From the NCBI GenBank assembly GCA_964400885.1, contig CAYNWH010000014.1, positions 1 through 24,606 of the forward strand: a stretch of DNA of 24,606 nucleotides. The letters are read 5' to 3'. This stretch comes from CAYNWH01 sp964400885 (lineage in GTDB: Bacteria > Patescibacteriota > Patescibacteriia > CAIXNZ01). The notes beneath the pieces were generated by a model that saw only the letters and a program-made list of their open reading frames with translations, ran no database searches and had not been told where the DNA came from. Position numbers and translations under genes: made by a program. The number at the start of each line of letters is the position of its first letter. The first letter of the stretch is position 1. Below are positions 11,902-19,312 of the stretch, in pieces.

Positions 11902-14658
11902 ATGGCGAAAGCAAAACAAAAATTAATGGTTATTGACGGCAATGCCCTGGTTCACCGAGCTTTTCATGCCTTGCCGCCACTAGAAACAAAACAAGGCGAG
12001 CTCGTTAATGCTGTCTATGGTTTTATTACTATTTTTTTCAAAGCGCTTAAAGAATTGAAACCCCAATATGTGGCAGTTACTTTTGATAAAGCTAAAAAAA
12101 CTTTCCGGGATGAAATATATGCGGAATATAAAGCGACCAGAGTTAAAGCGCCGCAAGAACTTTATGATCAAATCCCTAAGATTAAAGAATTTCTAACATT
12201 ATTTAAAATACCTATTTATGAACTGGAAGGCTATGAAGCTGATGATGTGATTGGCACTATTGCTAATGATGAAAAAATAAACCAGCCAAATATTGAGACA
12301 ATTATTGTGACTGGCGATCTGGACACTTTGCAACTGGTTGATAAAAATACTAAGGTTTATTCTTTAAAACGCGGCATTTCTGACACAATTATTTACGATG
12401 AAAAGAATGTTAAACAAAGATATGATGGTCTAAAACCAGATCAATTAATTGATTATAAGGCTTTAAAAGGAGACCCCTCTGATAATATTCCTGGCGTAGC
12501 TGGCATTGGCGAAAAAACAGCCATTGAATTGCTTAAAGAATTTAAAACGCTGGACAATTTATATAAACATCTTGATTCACCTAAAATTAAAGATTCCGTG
12601 AAAGAAAAATTAAAACTAAATAAAGACAAAGCCTTCTTAAGCCAAGAGTTAGCCACTATTGTTCTGAAAGCGCCAATTAAATTTAAATTAGCTGATGCTA
12701 AACTTAAGCCATATGACAAACAAGGTTTAATTAATCTTTTTCAGGAATACCAATTTACTAGTCTTTTAAATAAATTGCCTGGAAATGAAACTGCCAGCCA
12801 AAGCAAACCTCAGGAAATGCTTACAAATAAAAAAGCTAACAAAGCCACTGGACAAAATTACCAAACCATCCAAACTGAAAAAGAGCTGGAAAACTTTTTA
12901 AAATTAATAAAAAAGCAAAAAGAATTTGTTTTTGACACTGAAGCCACTGGACTAAATCCGTTAACTGCCCAGCTTTTAGGCATTAGTTTTTGCTGGCAAA
13001 CAGGACAGGCATATTATTTATCTATTGCGGAAATTAAAGGCGAAGGTTTATTTGAAGATATTAAAATCAAACAGACCTGGCTTAAAAAATTGGAGCCTAT
13101 TTTTAAAGATAAAAAAATAGCCAAAATCGGCCATAACCTAAAATTTGACACGGAAATACTTTTAAATCACGGGCTTAAAACAGAACCATTAACTTTTGAT
13201 ACTATGATAGCCTCTTATTTATTAAATCCAGGCACACGCGCTCATAGTTTAGATAATTTAGCTTTTACTGAATTAGGCCACCAAATGATTACCTTTGCTG
13301 ATTTAACTAATAATAAAAAGATGCCCATTACTCAGGTGCCTGTAGCCAAATTAGCTGAATACTCTGCTGAAGATGCTGATTATACCTGGCGTTTGTATAA
13401 AGTCTTAAGCAAAAAGCTAGAAAGTGAAAAATTTATCAAGCTATTTGAAAAAATTGAAATGCCTTTAATCCCAGTTTTAATTGAGATGGAGCAAAACGGC
13501 ATAAAAATTGATGACAAATTTCTAAAAATTCTAGAGCAAAAGATTAAAAAGCAAATTGACAAAGTTTCCCAAAAAATCTACAAGCTTGCCGGCCAAAAAT
13601 TTAATATTTCTTCACCTATGCAATTAAAAGAAATATTATTTGATAAATTAAAAATTTCTACTAAAGGTATAAGTAAAACTAAAACTGGCTTTTCCACTGA
13701 TGCGGCTTCCTTGGAAAAATTAAAAGGCACGCATAAAATAATTGATTTAATTTCTGAATATCGGGAATTAAGCAAATTAAATTCTACTTATGTTGAAGCT
13801 TTGCCCAAATTAATAGAACCGAAAACTAAAAGAGTCCATACCAGTTTTAACCAGACTATTACAGCTACTGGCAGATTATCATCATCAGATCCTAATTTGC
13901 AAAATATCCCCATTAAAACAGCCATTAGCCGTGAAGTACGCAAAGCTTTTATTGCAGAAAAAGGATATAAATTAGTTGCAGCTGATTATTCACAAATTGA
14001 ACTAAGGATTGTGGCTTCTTTAGCCAATGACCAAAACATGATTAAAGCTTTTAAACAAGACCAGGATATCCATACGATTACTGCGGCGAAAATTCACGGC
14101 ATAAAACCTGAACAAGTTGATAAGGAATTAAGACGCAGTGCCAAAGAAATAAATTTCGGCATTATGTATGGCATGGGCGCTAAAGGCGTCAGCCAAAGAA
14201 CAGGCATTCCTTTAGAACAAGCCAAAGAATTTATTGATAAATATTTTCAGGCGTTTCCTGCAATTAAAAAATATATTCAAAAAATTAAAAACCAGGCTTA
14301 TGATCAAGGTTATGTAGAAACTTTATTTGGCCGCAAACGCTATTTGCCTGACATTCATTCTGGAGTACCTCATATAGCGGCTGCAGCCGAGCGCATGGCC
14401 ATTAATATGCCAATCCAGGGCACAGCAGCTGATTTAATTAAAATGGCCATGATTAAAATTTATGACAAACTGCCCCAAGTCTCACCAAAATCAAAAATGA
14501 TTTTACAGGTTCATGATGAGCTGGTCTTTGAAGTGCCGGAAAAAGAAGCTAAAAAAGTCGCTGAATTTGTTAAAAAAGAAATGGAAAATGTTTATAAGTT
14601 CAAATGTCCTATTAAAGTTGGTGTAGAAACCGGTGAAAATTGGGGAGAACTTAAATAA
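11902..14658 (+). CDS. polA: DNA polymerase I, with active-looking 5'-3' and 3'-5' exonuclease domains
   Basis: 918 residues, full length. Domain 1 (about 1-290), 5'-3' exonuclease/flap nuclease: VIDGNALVHRAFHALPPL, EADDVIGTIA, TGDLDTLQLV, GDPSDNIPGVAGIGEKTA. Domain 2 (about 335-520), proofreading exonuclease: FDTEATGL supplies the DxE pair near residue 343, IGHNLKFDTEIL and YSAEDADYTWRLY supply the later aspartates, so it looks catalytically intact. Domain 3, family A polymerase: DPNLQNIPIKT, motif A DYSQIELRI (about 694), motif B RRSAKEINFGIMYG (about 743), motif C QVHDELVFE (about 869). Start: ATG 11902 (MAKAKQKLMVIDG) is preferred over GTG 11872, which lies upstream of the -10-like element. 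No SD. Confidence 0.97.
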   Translation: MAKAKQKLMVIDGNALVHRAFHALPPLETKQGELVNAVYGFITIFFKALKELKPQYVAVTFDKAKKTFRDEIYAEYKATRVKAPQELYDQIPKIKEFLTLFKIPIYELEGYEADDVIGTIANDEKINQPNIETIIVTGDLDTLQLVDKNTKVYSLKRGISDTIIYDEKNVKQRYDGLKPDQLIDYKALKGDPSDNIPGVAGIGEKTAIELLKEFKTLDNLYKHLDSPKIKDSVKEKLKLNKDKAFLSQELATIVLKAPIKFKLADAKLKPYDKQGLINLFQEYQFTSLLNKLPGNETASQSKPQEMLTNKKANKATGQNYQTIQTEKELENFLKLIKKQKEFVFDTEATGLNPLTAQLLGISFCWQTGQAYYLSIAEIKGEGLFEDIKIKQTWLKKLEPIFKDKKIAKIGHNLKFDTEILLNHGLKTEPLTFDTMIASYLLNPGTRAHSLDNLAFTELGHQMITFADLTNNKKMPITQVPVAKLAEYSAEDADYTWRLYKVLSKKLESEKFIKLFEKIEMPLIPVLIEMEQNGIKIDDKFLKILEQKIKKQIDKVSQKIYKLAGQKFNISSPMQLKEILFDKLKISTKGISKTKTGFSTDAASLEKLKGTHKIIDLISEYRELSKLNSTYVEALPKLIEPKTKRVHTSFNQTITATGRLSSSDPNLQNIPIKTAISREVRKAFIAEKGYKLVAADYSQIELRIVASLANDQNMIKAFKQDQDIHTITAAKIHGIKPEQVDKELRRSAKEINFGIMYGMGAKGVSQRTGIPLEQAKEFIDKYFQAFPAIKKYIQKIKNQAYDQGYVETLFGRKRYLPDIHSGVPHIAAAAERMAINMPIQGTAADLIKMAMIKIYDKLPQVSPKSKMILQVHDELVFEVPEKEAKKVAEFVKKEMENVYKFKCPIKVGVETGENWGELK

Positions 14659-14660
14659 AT

Positions 14661-14695
14661 TAGCCATTAGTCATTAGTAATTAGTTATTAGTGAT
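14661..14695. repeat. AT-rich heptamer repeat between polA and the kinase gene
   Basis: Tandem ATTAGCC / ATTAGTC / ATTAGTA / ATTAGTT / ATTAGTG words, about five units, ending just before the next start codon. Confidence 0.8.
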
Positions 14696-15247
14696 ATGAA
14701 GATTGCATTTCCTAAAAATAAAAAATCCATTACCCTCATTGGCATGGCCGGCGTAGGCAAGTCATTTATTGGCCGACGTTTGGCTAAACTTTTAGATTTT
14801 GAATTTATTGATACTGATGATGTATTAGAAGAAAAAACCGGCCATTCTTTGCAAGAATTATTGGATCAAAAAGGCGAAGTAAATTTTATAAAGCTGGAAA
14901 GTCAAACTATAACTAATTTAGGCAATATTCAAAATAAAATAATATCTCCCGGGGGCAGCGTAATTTATTCTGCAAAGGCTATGGATTTTTTAAAAAACAA
15001 TTCAAATATTGTTTATCTTGCTGATTCTTATGGCCGCATTATTAACCGGGTGAAAAATCTGAATAACCGGGGCATTGTGGGATTAAAAAATAAAAGTTTC
15101 GAGCAATTATATGCAGAAAGAAAAAAATTATATAAAAAATCTGCTGATTTAACTATAAATCTTTCATACTTACAAACAGATGATAAAGAATTAAAAGCTA
15201 AAGAGGTAACAGAAAAAATTATTGCAGCAATCGAGAAATTAAGTTAA
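14696..15247 (+). CDS. Shikimate-kinase-like P-loop kinase
   Basis: 183-residue member of the shikimate kinase fold. Seen: Walker A GMAGVGKS (16-23), FIDTDD (38-42, the DxD that binds magnesium and the substrate hydroxyls), PGGS (85-88, the conserved GGG/PGG substrate loop), NNRGIVGL (lid arginine R125) and LYAERKKLYKKSAD (R142 and the family Y..A ending). Oddity: the usual GExxFRxxE motif, whose arginine binds the shikimate carboxylate, reads GEVNFIKLE here, so that arginine is an isoleucine. The substrate may therefore not be shikimate, and no other gene of that pathway is in the window. It follows polA after 37 bases of repeat DNA, with no SD and no promoter seen. Confidence 0.8.
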   Translation: MKIAFPKNKKSITLIGMAGVGKSFIGRRLAKLLDFEFIDTDDVLEEKTGHSLQELLDQKGEVNFIKLESQTITNLGNIQNKIISPGGSVIYSAKAMDFLKNNSNIVYLADSYGRIINRVKNLNNRGIVGLKNKSFEQLYAERKKLYKKSADLTINLSYLQTDDKELKAKEVTEKIIAAIEKLS

Positions 15248-15270
15248 AAAATATATTAAAATGCAAAATA

Positions 15271-15291
15271 GTCGCCAAACGGCGATTTTTT
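15271..15291 (+). terminator. Terminator after the shikimate-kinase-like gene
   Basis: GTCGCC (15271-15276), loop AAAC, GGCGAT (15281-15286) followed by TTTTT. Confidence 0.75.
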
Positions 15292-15299
15292 AATAGCAA

Positions 15300-15412
15300 A
15301 TAAAAAACCGACAACATTGTGCCGGCAAATATATGTTAAGTGCGCAGAAAGCTGCTCGTTTTTTAGAGTCAAACTCTCTGCACACCTATAATCGAAACCT
15401 CCAATTTCGATA
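15300..15412 (-). ncRNA. Candidate small RNA, about 113 nt, with GGAGG exposed in its 5' hairpin loop
   Basis: Complete unit on the minus strand. The promoter is at 15419-15447 and predicted start near 15412. The 5' hairpin pairs 15405-15411 with 15391-15397 (ATCGAAA/TTTCGAT, 7 bp) and presents TTGGAGG in the loop. A second hairpin pairs 15377-15385 with 15340-15348 (GTGTGCAGA/TCTGCGCAC, one G-U), with a small inner stem GAGT/ACTC. The terminator hairpin is at 15308-15325 (CCGGCA.../...TGTCGG) followed by TTTTTT. The GGAGG loop could bind the 16S 3' end, a CsrA-type protein, or a CCUCC-containing RNA. It lies between convergent-free flanks (kinase gene and holA, both +). No known family is recognised. 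Confidence 0.55.
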
Positions 15413-15418
15413 ATTAAT

Positions 15419-15447
15419 ATTGTATCATATTTCTTCACTTTTGTCAA
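15419..15447 (-). promoter_or_regulatory. Strong promoter of the GGAGG-loop RNA
   Basis: Minus strand TTGACA (15442-15447), 17-bp spacer, TACAAT (15419-15424). Confidence 0.75.
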
Positions 15448-15500
15448 GACCTTTTCTATATAACCTATTTAAGCTAAAATATAAACATAAATGCAATATT

Positions 15501-16472
15501 ATGATTATCTTTCTTTACGGCGCTGACACCTACCGTTCCAGCCAAAAATTAAATGAGATCAAGGACAAATTTATTAAAGAAGTTGATGCCTCTGGCCTGA
15601 ACCTATCGGTTTTAAATGGCGCTAAATTAAAATTTGAAAAATTTAACCAGCAAGTCAAAGCTTCGCCTTTTTTAGCGCGCAAAAGAATGGTCATTATTAA
15701 AAATTTAATTTCCGAAAATAAATCAAAAGATATTCAAAAAGAAATAGTTGAATTATTGAATCATGAAGAAAAAAATCCTGATCAAGCTAATATAATAGTT
15801 TTTTGGGAAGAAGCTAGCCATTCAAAATCAAGGGGCAAAAATGCTTTATGGGATCGTTTGAGTAAAGAAAAATTAGCTCAGGAATTTAAACTGCTAACGG
15901 CTACCCAGCTTAATAATTGGCTGATCAAAGAAATCCAAAAACGCGGGGCAAAGCTTGAAAAAACTGTTCTTCCCTTGTTAGCCGCGACTGTTGGTAATGA
16001 TCTTTGGCAAATGAGTAATGAAATTGATAAACTCATTAATTTTTGCCAGGACAAAATAATCACTGGCCAAAATATTGAAAATCTAGTCAAGGCTAAATAT
16101 GATGATGACATTTTTAAATTAGTTGATGCTTTAGGCAATAAAAATAAAAAACAGGCATTAAAATTAATTTCCGACCAATTAAATTTAGGCTCTAATGAGA
16201 TGTATTTGCTCTCAATGTTAATCAGGCAATTTAGAATTTTACTCTTAATTAAAGATCTACAAAAAGAAAATTCCAACATTACCAAAGATAAAATAGCCAA
16301 AGAACTGCAAATTCACCCTTTTGTAGCTCAAAAAGCTCTTTGGCAGGTAAAAAATTTCACCTTTGAACAGCTTAAAGCTATTTATCAAATGCTTTTAGAC
16401 ATTGATTTTAAAATTAAAACCAGCGCAACCAAGCCAAAATTGCTTTTTGATATGTTTATTGCGCAAATATAA
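15501..16472 (+). CDS. holA: DNA polymerase III delta subunit (clamp loader)
   Basis: 323 residues. The delta subunit opens the sliding clamp as part of the clamp loader. The N-terminus MIIFLYGADTYRSSQKL is the typical HolA start (LxG.D.Y...), followed by KASPFLARKRMVIIKNL, the segment IIVFWEEA, and QLNNWLIKEIQKRGAKL leading into the helical middle domain (LLAATVGNDLWQMSNEIDKL; IFKLVDALGNKNKKQALKLI) and the C-terminal collar domain. Length is normal. The frame is open further upstream, but ATG 15501 begins the conserved region. No SD. A TAAAAT with a GC extension at 15475-15480 may be its -10. It ends at the terminator at 16471-16496. Confidence 0.92.
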   Translation: MIIFLYGADTYRSSQKLNEIKDKFIKEVDASGLNLSVLNGAKLKFEKFNQQVKASPFLARKRMVIIKNLISENKSKDIQKEIVELLNHEEKNPDQANIIVFWEEASHSKSRGKNALWDRLSKEKLAQEFKLLTATQLNNWLIKEIQKRGAKLEKTVLPLLAATVGNDLWQMSNEIDKLINFCQDKIITGQNIENLVKAKYDDDIFKLVDALGNKNKKQALKLISDQLNLGSNEMYLLSMLIRQFRILLLIKDLQKENSNITKDKIAKELQIHPFVAQKALWQVKNFTFEQLKAIYQMLLDIDFKIKTSATKPKLLFDMFIAQI

Positions 16473-16496
16473 AAGAGCTCATTGCTGAGCTCTTTC
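16471..16496. terminator. Bidirectional terminator between holA and the receiver-domain gene
   Basis: AAAGAGCT and AGCTCTTT arms around CATTGCTG. The stop codon of the minus gene lies within the hairpin. Confidence 0.75.
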
Positions 16497-16829
16497 TAGT
16501 TCTCTTAGAATTGCCCCCATCAAGCTATCGCATCCAAAGGGTTTTCGTAAAAAAGGCAAGTCTGCCGGCCGACAATTTGGAGACGATGCTCCGATGATGA
16601 TGATTCTCATGGCCGGAGATTCTTTCTGTACTTGTTCAATCAGGTCTAAAAAAGACATATCTCCCACATCAATATCAATGATAATAAGACCTATTTCCTT
16701 GTCCTCTTTTACGCAGGCTAAAGCGGCCTGCGCCTGCCCAGTTGACACAACCGTATAACCTTGACTCTTTATTATACGATTGAACGCCGAAAGATTAGGG
16801 CCGGAAGGATCGACAACTAATATTTTCAT
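16479..16829 (-). CDS. Single-domain receiver (CheY-like), atypical active site
   Basis: 116 residues, one response-regulator receiver domain and no output domain. By alignment with CheY the phospho-acceptor is D52 in LIIIDIDVGDMSFLDLI and the conserved lysine is K96 in FLRKPF. Oddities: the N-terminal acidic pair is reduced to one Asp (VVDPS, D7), and the Thr/Ser before the lysine loop is Gly/Ala (IIIIGASS). Magnesium binding and signal transfer may therefore be weak, as in pseudo-receivers. The ATG has a strong SD (AAAGGAGG, 6 bases away). It has its own promoter at 16897-16925 and shares a terminator with holA. Cytoplasmic; the partner kinase is not in the window. Confidence 0.8.
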   Translation of the reverse strand: MKILVVDPSGPNLSAFNRIIKSQGYTVVSTGQAQAALACVKEDKEIGLIIIDIDVGDMSFLDLIEQVQKESPAMRIIIIGASSPNCRPADLPFLRKPFGCDSLMGAILRELERAQQ

Positions 16830-16896
16830 TCTTTACCTCCTTTCCTGAATAAAATTAGAAGTCAAGCTTTATTAACCTGACTATCTCAGATTTAAT

Positions 16897-16925
16897 AGCT
16901 TAGCATGCTTTAAGCTTTCTGTCAA
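16897..16925 (-). promoter_or_regulatory. Promoter of the receiver-domain gene
   Basis: Minus strand TTGACA (16920-16925), 17-bp spacer, TAAGCT (16897-16902). The leader of about 60 nt holds a small hairpin (AGTCA/TTGACT). Confidence 0.65.
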
Positions 16926-16930
16926 GAAAC

Positions 16931-16966
16931 AAAAAAGAGCTCTACCTTAAAAAGCTCTCTTTTTTA
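16931..16966. terminator. Terminator after rpsT
   Basis: AAAAAAGAGCT (16931-16941) pairs with AGCTCT (16953-16958) and flanking T-run. It lies between the rpsT stop and the promoter of the receiver gene; usable in both directions. Confidence 0.7.
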
Positions 16967-16979
16967 AATATGAAAATAT

Positions 16980-17291
16980 TTATTTCTGTTCAGTAACTGA
17001 CTTAGTTTCTACCTTAGCGATAGTTTTACCGCCTTTTTTATAATAAGCCATTAGACGAGAGAGTTTTCTGGCCGCAGTATTTTTTTTGAGCATGCCTTTT
17101 TGGACTGCTTTATCAACACTCTTTTGTGCTTGTTTTAACATCTCTTCAATCTTATCTTTAGCTATTTTATCATCAATTGCCTTACGCGTCTTTTTTATTA
17201 AGGTTTTTAAATCTTCACGAATTTTAAGATTGTATTCAGCTCTTTTTAAGCCTTTTCTGAGTTCTTTTTTAGCTTGTTTAGTATTTGGCAT
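16980..17291 (-). CDS. rpsT: Small ribosomal subunit protein bS20
   Basis: 103 residues, Lys-rich and all helical, as expected for S20, which binds 16S rRNA early in 30S assembly. Typical pattern: MPNTKQAKKELRKGLKRAEYNLKIREDLKT at the start, KTRKAIDD in the middle, and the conserved end MLKKNTAARKLSRLMAYYKK. The C-terminal extension (GGKTIAKVETKSVTEQK) goes beyond the usual end by about 15 residues. No SD precedes the ATG; the upstream 75 bases are an AT-rich inverted repeat. The gene ends at the terminator at 16931-16966. Confidence 0.95.
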   Translation of the reverse strand: MPNTKQAKKELRKGLKRAEYNLKIREDLKTLIKKTRKAIDDKIAKDKIEEMLKQAQKSVDKAVQKGMLKKNTAARKLSRLMAYYKKGGKTIAKVETKSVTEQK

Positions 17292-17298
17292 AACAATT

Positions 17299-17368
17299 TA
17301 ATTGATAATTAATAATTTATAATGTATAAAATTATTCTCATTATTAATTATTCATTATACATTATTTA
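17299..17368. repeat. AT-rich inverted repeat upstream of rpsT
   Basis: Left half (ATAATTAATAATTTATAATG and onward) is an imperfect inverted copy of the right half (CATTATTAATTATTCATTAT and onward). This is the AT-only variant of the heptamer-like spacer repeats. Confidence 0.7.
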
Positions 17369-17427
17369 GATTTGGGTGTGAGAGTTATGAAAAAAGTTTA
17401 TCAAACATTCCTTATAAAGTCAAGGAT

Positions 17428-18459
17428 TTAACTTTGAGGTTTATCAATTTCTAATGGTTCAACGCTTGACTCTTTACCAGTTATTCTTGTTACATCTTTA
17501 TCAATTTTTTTAAATTCTTTAGATGCAGAATTATACATATTAACTGTGGTACCTAAATTATTGCCTAATTTCTGCATATATTGATCATAGGCCATTAAAT
17601 GCTTTTGCAGCTGCTCAACCCTTTCGCGAATTTGCTGGGCTGATTTTTCAATTTGTAAAGCACGTAAACCCTGCAAAACAGTTTGTAAATAAGCAAAAAA
17701 TGAAGTTGGAGATGTAATAATTACGTGTTTTTCTTTAAATGCATACTCAATCAAATCTCTGGTATTAACTTTAACTGCACCAACCTGATTAACCAATAGA
17801 TCATAATAAATTCCTTCGGACGGTATAAACATAAAAGCAAAATCCATTGTTTTTTCACTCGGCCTAATATATTTGGAAGTTTCATCAATCCTGTTTTTTA
17901 AATCCTGCTTAAATTGTTTCTCTAATTTTTCTCGAGTTGCCACATCTTTTTCTTCAACTATCTTGTTATAATTCTCTAAGGAAAACTTAGAATCAATGGG
18001 AATAATCCGGTCTTTAACAAAAATAACCGCATCAACAATCTCTCCATCTTTAAATTTATATTGCATCTTATAAGCATTTGGAGGCAAGACGTTTTTTAAT
18101 AAAGTTTCCAAAAAATATTCGCCTAATATGCCACGCTGTTTGGGATTGGTTAAAATATTTTCCAAACTTTGTAATTGTTCAGTAAAGCCCAAGACTTGCT
18201 TACTGGTTGATTCAACTTGGGTTAATTTTTCCGTTACTTCCTGAATAATCTTTGCACTTTGCCCAAATTGCTGCTGGATTGTTTTGTGAGTATTGGACAA
18301 GCCATCACCTAAAACTTTATTAAGTTCATTAATCTGGTTTTGGAGCATCAGCAACGATTGATCATCTTTTTTCCCTTGACTAATCTTGCCCAACATCAAA
18401 AAAATAAGTGCAAATCCCGCTACAACTATGATTAAAATTATTATTGAAAATAAATCCAT
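17428..18459 (-). CDS. rmuC: RmuC-family DNA recombination protein
   Basis: 343 residues. RmuC proteins limit inversion/recombination at repeats and contain a nuclease-like core. Seen: an N-terminal membrane helix (about 5-24, SIIILIIVVAGFALIFLMLG), a long coiled coil (about 35-100), then the RmuC core with NPKQRGILGEYFLETLLKNVLP, IVDAVIFVKDRIIPIDSKF (the PD-x-ExK-like region, D...DSKF), FMFIPSEGIYYDLL and VIITSPTSFFAYLQTVLQGLR. All family landmarks are present and in order. No SD; a promoter (18484-18512) gives a leader of about 18 nt. It is divergent from the structured RNA starting near 18551, and the two -35 boxes are only 3 bp apart. Confidence 0.92.
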   Translation of the reverse strand: MDLFSIIILIIVVAGFALIFLMLGKISQGKKDDQSLLMLQNQINELNKVLGDGLSNTHKTIQQQFGQSAKIIQEVTEKLTQVESTSKQVLGFTEQLQSLENILTNPKQRGILGEYFLETLLKNVLPPNAYKMQYKFKDGEIVDAVIFVKDRIIPIDSKFSLENYNKIVEEKDVATREKLEKQFKQDLKNRIDETSKYIRPSEKTMDFAFMFIPSEGIYYDLLVNQVGAVKVNTRDLIEYAFKEKHVIITSPTSFFAYLQTVLQGLRALQIEKSAQQIRERVEQLQKHLMAYDQYMQKLGNNLGTTVNMYNSASKEFKKIDKDVTRITGKESSVEPLEIDKPQS

Positions 18460-18483
18460 ATAAATAAAACTTAATTCATTTTA

Positions 18484-18512
18484 ACTTTAGCAATAAAATA
18501 ACTAAAAGACAA
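18484..18512 (-). promoter_or_regulatory. Promoter of rmuC
   Basis: Minus strand TTGTCT (18507-18512), 17-bp spacer, TAAAGT (18484-18489) with a GC extension. Back to back with the + promoter at 18516-18544. Confidence 0.55.
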
Positions 18513-18515
18513 ACC

Positions 18516-18544
18516 TTGACAAAAATAAATATATTTTATATGCT
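18516..18544 (+). promoter_or_regulatory. Strong promoter of the structured RNA
   Basis: TTGACA (18516-18521), 17-bp spacer, TATGCT (18539-18544). Confidence 0.75.
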
Positions 18545-18550
18545 AAGCTA

Positions 18551-18745
18551 TGCTCGGAAAGGCAGTCGTGCTAACGAATCCTTGGGGGCTGGCATTTTTT
18601 CCTCCTTATAAAAGCGCCTGGGGATGTGCGGAGAAAGCCTCTGCAGCTGCCATAATGACTATTTTAGCTAGAGGGTCCACTGGGGGTGGAAACTGTCTAA
18701 TTAGTCGCCGGGCAAAGGGGCACCTCTGGTGCCCCTTTTAATTTT
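18551..18745 (+). ncRNA. Candidate structured non-coding RNA, about 190 nt, 6S-like outline
   Basis: The stretch is far more GC-rich than its flanks, has no plausible gene, and runs from a strong promoter to a strong terminator. The ends pair: GCTCGG (18552-18557) with CCGGGC (18708-18713), then GGCAG with CTGTC, and CTAA with TTAG. Internal hairpins: GCGGAG/CTCTGC around AAAGC (18628-18644) and TCCAC/GTGGA (18676-18690). The terminator is GGGGCACC-TCT-GGTGCCCC (18717-18735) plus TTTT. An open segment holds CCTCCTT (18601-18607), identical to the usual 16S anti-SD. A long closed rod with an internal bubble and this length would fit 6S RNA, but no signature sequence confirms it. RNase P RNA, tmRNA and SRP RNA signatures are absent. 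Confidence 0.65.
18717..18740 (+). terminator. Terminator of the structured RNA
   Basis: 8-bp perfect stem GGGGCACC/GGTGCCCC with a TCT loop, then TTTTAATTTTTT. Confidence 0.9.
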
Positions 18746-18758
18746 TTATTGATAAATA

Positions 18759-19040
18759 TTATCTTGTCAGTTCATCAACCTCTTCTTTGCCTGATTCTAA
18801 TTCAGATACTTGTTCTTTATCTAGCTCTAAAAGCAAGGCCTGAAATTCACCAACATGAGTTTTTTCCTCTTTGGCAATATCAAAAAGGACTTTTTGTATA
18901 TTTTTATTATCAGTCATGGCTGCTAGTTGCTCATAAAGATTTACAGCATCTAATTCTGCAATAATACCAGCTCGTAATATCTCCTGTTCAATTTGAGATT
19001 TATCAAGATTTTTTAAATCAAAAGGAATTTGGGAAAGCAT
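18759..19040 (-). CDS. Encapsulated-ferritin-like (EncFtn) iron-binding protein
   Basis: 93 residues with two helices carrying the EncFtn ferroxidase ligands: E29 and E37 in IIAELDAVNLYEQ, and E59/H62 in AKEEKTHVGEF (ExxH). The sequence AGIIAELDAVNLYEQLA ... KVLFDIAKEEKTHVGEFQALLLELDKEQV is very close to the N-terminal ferritin domain fused to the Pyrococcus encapsulin shell protein, as I remember it. EncFtn proteins form open decameric rings and oxidise iron, normally inside an encapsulin shell. Here it is a stand-alone protein, and no shell gene is in the window. The C-terminal stretch SGKEEVDELTR could act as a short tail. No SD; a TGCTATAAT at 19163-19168 may be the distant promoter. Confidence 0.85.
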   Translation of the reverse strand: MLSQIPFDLKNLDKSQIEQEILRAGIIAELDAVNLYEQLAAMTDNKNIQKVLFDIAKEEKTHVGEFQALLLELDKEQVSELESGKEEVDELTR

Positions 19041-19162
19041 AAATTTTAAAATTAATTATTTAATTATTGATTAACCTGAATAAAAATGTTATTCTTGAAA
19101 ATATTAAGAATTTAACAACCACAACTCCATAACTATAAAAATAATTTTAGTCTATTAGTTTA

Positions 19163-19168
19163 ATTATA
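19163..19168 (-). promoter_or_regulatory. Possible extended -10 promoter of the EncFtn gene
   Basis: Minus strand TTTTTGCTATAAT; no good -35. It would give a long leader of about 116 nt that contains an 8-codon open frame (MELWLLNS). Confidence 0.35.
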
Positions 19169-19312
19169 GCAAAAATACTTAAGATAAGAAAATTGCCCAA
19201 TCGTCTTGCATAAAGTTAAAAACTATCATTTTTATCTATCATACATCACATTACGACACTATTTTATTGCTAAATATAGCATTTTTATAAATTATATATA
19301 AATATATCAGTT

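Noticed and set aside
15256..15447. Minus-strand 63-codon frame
   Set aside because: Its start lies within the -35 box of the small-RNA promoter and it covers hairpins and two terminators; better explained as RNA.
18554..18600. Minus-strand 15-codon ORF with a perfect AAGGAGG SD opposite the structured RNA (MPAPKDSLARLPFRA)
   Set aside because: The SD is simply the complement of the CCTCCTT segment; there is no promoter on that strand. Kept in mind but not supported.
18550..18741. 63-codon + frame in the structured RNA
   Set aside because: No SD, runs through the terminator hairpin, and its content is dictated by GC-rich stems.
18551..18745. RNase P RNA, tmRNA or SRP RNA
   Set aside because: None of the universal signatures (GGAAAGTCCGGGC-type P4, tRNA-like ends with tag frame, or GGAAGGAAGCAGC loop) is present.
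19041..19312. Replication origin with DnaA boxes beside parS
   Set aside because: The region is AT-rich, but I found no clear TTATCCACA-type boxes, so oriC is not claimed.
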